NCBI GenBank assembly: GCA_948436975.1
Contig: CAOJJB010000014.1
Location: 1-50,341 of the forward strand
Source: an uncultured Clostridium sp.
GTDB taxonomy: Bacteria > Bacillota > Clostridia > TANB77 > CAG-508
Reading direction: 5' to 3'
Length of the DNA stretch: 50,341 nucleotides
Part shown: positions 45,131 to 50,341 of the stretch, piece by piece
How the letters are laid out: every line of letters starts with the position of its first letter
How positions within the stretch are numbered: the first letter of the stretch is position 1
The notes under the pieces: model-generated
Databases searched by the model: none
What the model was told of the DNA's origin: nothing
The model's input: the letters and a program-made list of their open reading frames with translations, nothing else
Translations under genes and position numbers: made by a program

Positions 45131-46015
45131 AAGATAGCAGTTATTATAGTAAACTATAATGATGTAGTAGATACAGTAGAATATGTAAATTGTATATCTA
45201 AATATAAAGTTATAGATAGAATAGTTATAGTAGATAACATGTCTTCTATACCTAATGCTTTTAATACTCTAAGAGAATTAGAAAATGATAAGATAAAAGT
45301 AATTAGGTCAGATAAAAATGGTGGATATGGTTATGGTAATAATTTTGGGATTAAATATTTAAGAAGTTTGAATGAAGTATATGATTATATTATTATTTCA
45401 AATCCAGATATAGATATTACAGAAAAAGCTATAAATAATTGTTTAGATGTAATTAGTAATGATGATAGAATAGCTGTTATTGCACCAAGAATGTTTAATA
45501 AATATAATAAACCAATTAGAAGAAGTAGTTGGAAAATGAGAACTTTTGCTTTAGATGTAATTCATTCAACAAGACTATTAGAAATAATTTTTTATAAAAA
45601 ATTAAGAAAAGGTGAATATTGTGAGAAAGATTACGAAAAGAAAATTCTAGAAGTAGAGGCCATTTCAGGTGCATTTTTAATTATAAGAAATAGTATTTTA
45701 GAAGCCATAGACCTTTTTGATGAAAATGTATTTTTATTTTATGAAGAAGATATTTTAGCTAAGAAGTTATATGAAAAAAAATATAAAACAGTGAGTTTAA
45801 ATAGTGAAAAATTTATACATTATGAGAGTCAAACTATTGGAAAAACCTTTAGTTACTATAGAAAAATGAAGCAATTATACAAAAGTAAAATGTATTATCA
45901 TAAAACCTATAATAAAATAAATAGTTTACAAGTATTTATTTTTCATATATTAAATATTTTTAGAAAAATAGAATTATTAATAGAAGTACCACTAAGAAAA
46001 TTATTGAATAAATAA
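45098..46015 (+). CDS. Glycosyltransferase family 2, WbbL/rhamnosyltransferase-like
   Basis: The 305-aa protein has the GT-A start IAVIIVNYNDVVDTVEYV, IVIVDNMSSIP, KNGGYGYGNNFGIKYL, IIISNPDID (the DxD equivalent), VEAISGAFLIIR and an FDENVFLFYEED catalytic region. This is the WbbL-like branch that often uses dTDP-rhamnose. The first 10 codons (MSLDKCPKRD) are unusual: they consist of a TGTCCC repeat and stem-loop inserted before the natural-looking start MKIAVIIVNYN (45128). ATG 45098 is supported by a perfect AAGGAGG 6 nt upstream. Confidence 0.88.
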   Translation: MSLDKCPKRDMKIAVIIVNYNDVVDTVEYVNCISKYKVIDRIVIVDNMSSIPNAFNTLRELENDKIKVIRSDKNGGYGYGNNFGIKYLRSLNEVYDYIIISNPDIDITEKAINNCLDVISNDDRIAVIAPRMFNKYNKPIRRSSWKMRTFALDVIHSTRLLEIIFYKKLRKGEYCEKDYEKKILEVEAISGAFLIIRNSILEAIDLFDENVFLFYEEDILAKKLYEKKYKTVSLNSEKFIHYESQTIGKTFSYYRKMKQLYKSKMYYHKTYNKINSLQVFIFHILNIFRKIELLIEVPLRKLLNK

Positions 46016-46030
46016 AAAAGGGGAATACAT

Positions 46031-47302
46031 ATGAAAAAATCAGATACTAGAATTCGAAAACAAAATATGAAAATTTATTCTTTATATAGAATGCTATCAA
46101 TTGATCATATTTTTTATTATGCAATAGATTTTATGTTTTTAACACAAGTAAAAAACATAAGTCCATCAGAGGTTGTTTTAGGACAGTCATTTTTTGCATT
46201 ATTTATGGTTGTTTTACAAATTTTAGTAGTAATAGCAATAGACAAAATAGGAAAGAAAAAGTGCACGATTTTAGGAAATTTATTTTTAGCAATATATGTT
46301 TTGTTAATTATGAATTGTAGTAATTTAGGAATTCTTATATTAGCACAATTTACAGATGCTATAGGATTTGCACTTAAAAATACAGCTGATAAAAGTTTAA
46401 TAAGAAATTCTATTCCAAAATCTTCTAAACAAGGAGAAATATTTTCTAAATTAGAAGGTAAAGGTCTTAAAAACTATTATTATTTAGCAGCTATTACATC
46501 TGTTTTAGCAGGATTAATATATGAAATTAATCCTTATATACCAATGGTATTTTCATTTAGTATATCTATAATTTCACTATTTATGTCATTAGCATTTGAA
46601 GAAACAGAAGATAGTAAAAATTCTGTTGAAATTGAAAATGTGCAAACATATTTAAAGGAATTAAAAAAATCATTTAAATTTATACTAAAATCAAAAAGAT
46701 TAAAAGCTATGTTAATGTATATAGGAATATTTTGGGGAACAATATGTTTAATGAGTACATATATAAATAGTTTATTAAAAGATAAAGGAATGACAGCATT
46801 AATAATTGCTATTGTTTCAGCTATAAATGAAATTTGTTCAGGAATAGGATCTAAAAAACAATTAGATTTTCATAATAAATTAAAAAATAAATCTTTAACA
46901 ACAATTTTAATTATTACATTAACAAGTATTTTTGTAATAGGAATTGCAGGAATGCTAAAAATGGATTTATTAATATCAATAAGTATAATATTAGTTGCAG
47001 TTATTTGTTTGAATTTTGTAAAAGGAATACATAATGTTCTAGCTTCAAGATATTTGCAAAATTTTTCAAATGATAAAATATTACCAAAGGTTTATGCAGT
47101 AAGTTCAATAAGTGAAAATATATTTAGAGTAGCTATTGGACTTATAGGATCATATTTATTAGATATAACAAATACTTCAAATGCTATTATAGTAATTGGC
47201 ATTATGTTTGGAATTATGACAATTATAGTTATATCATATATGAAACCTAGATTGGGATTAAAACCAGAAGAATATAAAAAAGAAGACATTGAATTTGAAT
47301 AA
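46031..47302 (+). CDS. MFS-like membrane transporter
   Basis: The 423-aa product has about 12 hydrophobic segments. After a first helix pair, the loop IDKIGKKKCTILGN matches the Major Facilitator D-x-x-G-K/R-K/R loop. A mid-length cytoplasmic loop with LKELKKSFKFILKSKRLK separates two halves of six helices. Substrates cannot be predicted. Its location at the end of a polysaccharide locus is unusual, and it might be a drug or sugar exporter carried with it. It starts 15 nt after the glycosyltransferase, with AAAAAGGGG upstream. Confidence 0.78.
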   Translation: MKKSDTRIRKQNMKIYSLYRMLSIDHIFYYAIDFMFLTQVKNISPSEVVLGQSFFALFMVVLQILVVIAIDKIGKKKCTILGNLFLAIYVLLIMNCSNLGILILAQFTDAIGFALKNTADKSLIRNSIPKSSKQGEIFSKLEGKGLKNYYYLAAITSVLAGLIYEINPYIPMVFSFSISIISLFMSLAFEETEDSKNSVEIENVQTYLKELKKSFKFILKSKRLKAMLMYIGIFWGTICLMSTYINSLLKDKGMTALIIAIVSAINEICSGIGSKKQLDFHNKLKNKSLTTILIITLTSIFVIGIAGMLKMDLLISISIILVAVICLNFVKGIHNVLASRYLQNFSNDKILPKVYAVSSISENIFRVAIGLIGSYLLDITNTSNAIIVIGIMFGIMTIIVISYMKPRLGLKPEEYKKEDIEFE

Positions 47303-47323
47303 ATATAGATAAAAAATAATAAC

Positions 47324-47352
47324 TTGAATATTTATATATATTATGTTAATAT
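47324..47352 (+). promoter_or_regulatory. Promoter of the 147-aa hypothetical gene
   Basis: TTGAAT (47324-47329) and TAATAT (47347-47352) are separated by 17 bp, about 44 nt before ATG 47396. The surroundings are so AT-rich that alternative -10 elements exist. Confidence 0.5.
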
Positions 47353-47395
47353 ATTAATATATAAAGATAACAGACAATAAGAGGGAGGCTTTAAT

Positions 47396-47839
47396 ATGAA
47401 AAATCATAAAATAGTGTTAACAAACTACTGCATTGCAGATGTTTGCTTTCGGAATAGGACGTTTTTTAATACTGGCAAAGTGGTCATAGATGTAGATACC
47501 TATAATTTTGCAGGTATAATTACAGATGACAAAATAGTAGGGTATTTTGAAGGAAATGAGTATCAAATATTCTATGCTAAAACTGTATATGATATAGCTA
47601 CAATACCATTCCCATTTTCACCATTGTATAGCATTGAGAATATTAGAGAAGAGGAGTTAGAATTTAGTTGTGGTGGCCGGGATATGACAGGAAATATAAT
47701 AATAGACTTAAAAGATGCTATATTTCCATTAGATTTTGAATATGTATTACAATTTAAAGAATTCTGTACAGATTTAGAAGAAATGGATGCGGTGCTGCGA
47801 AATGCTATGGCACATGGATTAGTGGAAATAAGAAAGTAA
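47396..47839 (+). CDS. Hypothetical protein, 147 aa, isolated gene
   Basis: I do not recognise this family. The protein is soluble, rich in beta-strand-like stretches (KVVIDVDTYNFAGIITDDKIVGYFEG, NIIIDLKDAIFPLDFEY) and ends in an acidic helix (FCTDLEEMDAVLRNAMAHGLVEIRK). It has no signal peptide or membrane segment. A GGGAGG site lies 7 nt before ATG 47396, and a 12-bp GC-rich hairpin follows the stop. Its base composition is visibly less AT-rich than the neighbours. The set-up (own promoter, GGGAGG, own hairpin) matches the isolated genes at 351 and 7439, and suggests an acquired single-gene islet. Confidence 0.7.
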   Translation: MKNHKIVLTNYCIADVCFRNRTFFNTGKVVIDVDTYNFAGIITDDKIVGYFEGNEYQIFYAKTVYDIATIPFPFSPLYSIENIREEELEFSCGGRDMTGNIIIDLKDAIFPLDFEYVLQFKEFCTDLEEMDAVLRNAMAHGLVEIRK

Positions 47840-47842
47840 GAA

Positions 47843-47873
47843 AGGGGCTGGAAAGATATTTTTTCCAGCCCTT
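47843..47873 (+). terminator. Hairpin terminating the 147-aa gene
   Basis: Positions 47843-47854 pair with 47862-47873 (12 bp with one G-T pair; loop of 7 nt). It starts 4 nt after the stop. The T residues lie inside the stem rather than after it, so efficiency is uncertain. Confidence 0.6.
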
Positions 47874-47927
47874 AAACAATGTTATAAAATAAAAGTTTAC
47901 GTTTATGTTAAAAGTTTATTAAATATA

Positions 47928-47956
47928 TTGTAAAAAAAAAGTTTATATGATATAAC
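47928..47956 (+). promoter_or_regulatory. Promoter of the rlmN-stp-prkC operon
   Basis: TTGTAA (47928-47933) and TATAAC (47951-47956) are separated by exactly 17 bp, about 29 nt before the TTG start of rlmN at 47985. Confidence 0.65.
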
Positions 47957-47984
47957 AAAACCATATAAAAAACTGGGGGAAAAG

Positions 47985-49019
47985 TTGAAGAAAAATATAA
48001 AAAATTATGATTTAGACAAATTAAAAGAAGAGTTAAAATCAATGAATGAAAAACCATTTAGAGCAGAACAAATATTTAAATGGATATATAAAGATAAAAT
48101 TACTTCTTTTAATGAAATGACAAATATATCATTAGAACTTAGAAAAAAACTAGAGGAAAATTATACTTTTGGGTTATTCAAAATAGAAAAAAAACTAGAA
48201 TCTATTGATGGAACAAAAAAATATTTATTTAATGTTCAAGATGAAGTAGGAAATTTAATAGAAAGTGTATTAATGCAATATCATCATGGATATACAATAT
48301 GTGTTTCAAGTCAAATTGGATGTAAAATGGGATGTAAATTTTGTGCTTCAACAGGAATACCGTTTTCGAGAAACTTAGAAACAGGAGAAATAGTTGAACA
48401 AATATTAGCAATAGAAAAAGAAGAAAACATAAAAATATCTAATATAGTATTTATGGGAATTGGAGAGCCATTAGATAACTATGAAAATGTAATGGAATCT
48501 ATAAAATTAATAAATAACCCAAAAGGTTTGAATATAGGAGCAAGGCATATAAGCATATCAACTAGTGGTATAGTTCCAAAAATATATGAATTAGCAGATA
48601 AACAAATGCAATGTACATTATCAGTATCATTACATAGTAGTAATAACAAAACAAGAAGTTCTATGATGCCAATAAACAACACTTATCCAATAGAAGAATT
48701 AATTAAATCATGTAAATATTACATAGAAAAAACAAATAAAAGAGTATCTTTTGAATATGCATTAGCAAAGAACAATAATGATAATTTAGAAGATGCAAAA
48801 AAACTTGTAAAATTATTACATGGAATGTTAGCACATGTAAACTTAATACCTATAAATAAAATTGAAGATGGAAAATATACAAAAAGTACAAATGAAAATA
48901 TAATCAAATTTAGAGATTACCTAAATGATCATGGAATAGTAGCAACAATAAGAAGAGAATTGGGATCAGATATATCAGCAGCTTGTGGTCAATTAAGAAA
49001 GCAAAACTTAAAGAAGTAA
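47985..49019 (+). CDS. rlmN: 23S rRNA (adenine2503-C2)/tRNA methyltransferase, radical SAM
   Basis: RlmN methylates C2 of A2503 in 23S rRNA and of A37 in some tRNAs with a radical mechanism. The 4Fe-4S cluster motif C-x3-C-x2-C is at Cys113, Cys117 and Cys120. The second methyl-carrying Cys is Cys334 in SAACGQLR. SAM-binding motifs FMGIGEPLDN and HISISTSGI are present. The start is TTG 47985, which places the early helix EKPFRAEQIFKWIY about where the family has it. A weak GGGGG lies upstream. At 344 aa the length is normal. It opens the classical Firmicute rlmN-stp-prkC operon. Confidence 0.95.
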   Translation: MKKNIKNYDLDKLKEELKSMNEKPFRAEQIFKWIYKDKITSFNEMTNISLELRKKLEENYTFGLFKIEKKLESIDGTKKYLFNVQDEVGNLIESVLMQYHHGYTICVSSQIGCKMGCKFCASTGIPFSRNLETGEIVEQILAIEKEENIKISNIVFMGIGEPLDNYENVMESIKLINNPKGLNIGARHISISTSGIVPKIYELADKQMQCTLSVSLHSSNNKTRSSMMPINNTYPIEELIKSCKYYIEKTNKRVSFEYALAKNNNDNLEDAKKLVKLLHGMLAHVNLIPINKIEDGKYTKSTNENIIKFRDYLNDHGIVATIRRELGSDISAACGQLRKQNLKK

Positions 49020-49032
49020 AGAGGTGAGGTAA

Positions 49033-49791
49033 GTGAGAATTTTAGCAAAATCTGATATAGGAAAATCTAGAGAAATGAATCAAGATAGTTACTATATATC
49101 AGATTTAGAAGAAGAACCCAAACTATATATATTAGCAGATGGAATGGGGGGCTATAAAGGAGGAGAAATTGCAAGTTCACTTGCAATAGCAAATGTTAAA
49201 AATTATGTTATTAATAATTTTAATAAATACAAAAAGGATAAAGAAAGTATCTTAAAATTAATAAAAAATGCTATTGAATATACAAATAAAGTAATATATG
49301 AAAAATCGCAAGAAGATGAAGATTTAAAAGATATGGGTACTACTTTAGATATATGTTTAATATATAATAATAAGGTATTTATAGGTCATGTTGGAGATAG
49401 TAGAGTATATAGAATTAGAGAAAATGTAATGAGAAAAATTACAACAGACCATAGTTATGTAGAAAAATTAGTAAAAGAAGGAACAATAACAAGAGAAGAA
49501 GCTTTTAACCATCCTAAAAAAAATATGTTAATGAAAGCATTAGGATGTAACTCACTTGTTGAACCAGATATTATATGTGAAGGCTTTTTAAAAGATGATA
49601 TATTATTAATGTGTTCAGATGGATTAACAAATATGTTAAGAGAAAATGAAATATACAATATATTACTTAATAATCCAGAAAATCCAGAAGAAGCATTAAT
49701 ACAAAGCGCAAATGATTTAGGTGGATATGATAATATAACAGCAATTATTATAGACAATATAGATATGAGCGAAGAAACTAAGGAGAGTTAG
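49033..49791 (+). CDS. stp: PP2C-type serine/threonine phosphatase (PrpC/Stp)
   Basis: Partner phosphatase of the PASTA kinase that follows, removing phosphate from Ser/Thr of cell-wall and division proteins. It is a PP2C of 252 aa with metal-binding motifs [69 protein letters not shown] and [11 protein letters not shown]. The start is GTG 49033 with GAGGTGAGG upstream. It begins 13 nt after rlmN and stops 2 nt before the kinase start, so all three genes are one operon. Confidence 0.94.
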   Translation: MRILAKSDIGKSREMNQDSYYISDLEEEPKLYILADGMGGYKGGEIASSLAIANVKNYVINNFNKYKKDKESILKLIKNAIEYTNKVIYEKSQEDEDLKDMGTTLDICLIYNNKVFIGHVGDSRVYRIRENVMRKITTDHSYVEKLVKEGTITREEAFNHPKKNMLMKALGCNSLVEPDIICEGFLKDDILLMCSDGLTNMLRENEIYNILLNNPENPEEALIQSANDLGGYDNITAIIIDNIDMSEETKES

Positions 49792-49793
49792 AT

Positions 49794-50341
49794 ATGAATC
49801 TTATAGGAAAAATGTTAAATAACAGATATGAAATTTTAGAAAAAATAGGTAATGGTGGGATGGCAGTAGTATATAAAGCTAAATGCCATGTATTAAACAG
49901 ATATGTAGCAATAAAAATATTAAAAGACGAATTTACAACAGATAGTGATTTCATAAAAAAATTCAATACAGAAGCTCAATCAGCAGCAAGTCTTACACAT
50001 CCAAATATAGTCCAAATATATGATGTATGTAATGAAGATAATTTATATTATATAGTAATGGAACTTATTCAAGGAAAAACACTAAAAGAAATAATAACAG
50101 AAGATGGAGTTCTTTCATGGAAATGGTCAGTAAATATAGCAATTCAAATTGCATCTGCATTAGAAACAGCTCATAAAAACAATATAATACATAGAGATAT
50201 AAAACCACATAATATTATAATAACAGAAGATGGAATAGCAAAAGTAACTGATTTTGGAATAGCAAAAGCAGTATCAAATTCTACAATAACAGCATTTGGA
50301 ACAACAATAGGATCAGTACATTACTTTTCACCAGAACATGC
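49794..50341 (+). CDS. prkC: Serine/threonine protein kinase PrkC/Stk1, N-terminal part (truncated by window edge)
   Basis: The first 182 codons of a Hanks-type kinase. The glycine loop is [11 protein letters not shown] (19-29), the ATP-binding Lys41 is in VAIKIL, the catalytic loop HRDIKPHN is at about 133-140, and the metal motif DFG is at 153-155 in TDFGIAKA. The start of the activation segment and [10 protein letters not shown] (the APE motif) are reached at the edge. GNGGMA-V-Y and IKPHN are typical of PrkC. The PASTA repeats and transmembrane helix lie outside the window. ATG 49794 lies 2 nt after the stp stop. Confidence 0.94.
   Translation, partial: MNLIGKMLNNRYEILEKIGNGGMAVVYKAKCHVLNRYVAIKILKDEFTTDSDFIKKFNTEAQSAASLTHPNIVQIYDVCNEDNLYYIVMELIQGKTLKEIITEDGVLSWKWSVNIAIQIASALETAHKNNIIHRDIKPHNIIITEDGIAKVTDFGIAKAVSNSTITAFGTTIGSVHYFSPEH

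Noticed and set aside
1-50341. CRISPR arrays, tRNA or rRNA genes, insertion-sequence transposases
   Set aside because: I saw no regularly spaced direct repeats, no tRNA-like cloverleaf with a conserved T-loop, no rRNA segments and no transposase or integrase motifs.

Overview
The window is very A+T-rich and densely coded, mostly on the + strand. It uses AGGAGG-type ribosome binding sites, ATG/GTG/TTG starts, and TAA, TAG and TGA stops (TGA ends the gene at 16500-17714, so this is the standard bacterial code and not the Mollicute code). At the right end rlmN, a PP2C phosphatase and a PASTA-type Ser/Thr kinase lie in the order typical of Firmicutes. Together this suggests a low-GC Firmicute, probably a Clostridia-like gut or anaerobic lineage. 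No species can be named from the sequence alone.

Layout. 1-890: the 3' end of a TrmR-like methyltransferase and an isolated minus-strand hypothetical gene, with GC-rich hairpins between them. 911-7317: glmU, a membrane protein, and the complete dTDP-L-rhamnose set rfbD-rfbA-rfbC-(small membrane protein)-rfbB, driven by a near-perfect promoter at 3503-3530. 7439-7972: an isolated minus-strand leucine-rich-repeat gene of visibly higher GC. 8142-21905: a Wzx/Wzy-type polysaccharide module made of a PglF-like dehydratase, a PglE-like aminotransferase, a PglC-like initiating phosphoglycosyltransferase, a trio of ATP-grasp/HAD-like protein, DegT-fold PLP protein and FemAB/GNAT-like protein, a GT4 glycosyltransferase, a flippase, a polymerase, a large membrane protein that is probably split by a frameshift, and galE. 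21991-22107: an overlooked 38-codon membrane peptide. 22393-33158: an ABC-transporter (Wzm/Wzt) module with a GT2 and three very large tandem GT2-GT2 enzymes, the third broken by a one-base insertion. 33252-47302: a YgjV-like protein, GtrA, a GtrB-like polyprenyl-phosphate glycosyltransferase, more GT2 enzymes, a second flippase, three large GT-C-like membrane proteins and an MFS-like protein. 47396-47839: another isolated hypothetical gene of different base composition. 47985-50341: rlmN, stp and the truncated start of prkC.

How the genes work together (inference): GlmU supplies UDP-GlcNAc, the Rml enzymes supply dTDP-rhamnose, and GalE supplies UDP-Gal or UDP-GalNAc. The PglF/E/C route could start a 4-amino-sugar-based oligosaccharide that the ATP-grasp/PLP/FemAB trio might decorate and that Wzx/Wzy would flip and polymerise. 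The Wzm/Wzt plus GT2 block resembles rhamnose-rich cell-wall polysaccharide loci such as streptococcal rgp/gac, where GtrA/GtrB/GT-C enzymes add side groups outside the membrane. The most unusual points are the ATP-grasp/HAD-PLP-FemAB trio, the 1189-residue methyltransferase-like/GT2/GT2 fusion, the two broken genes, the 30-bp stem-loop insert at the start of the gene at 45098, the 22-bp inverted repeat at 40933-41040 and the 38-aa membrane peptide.
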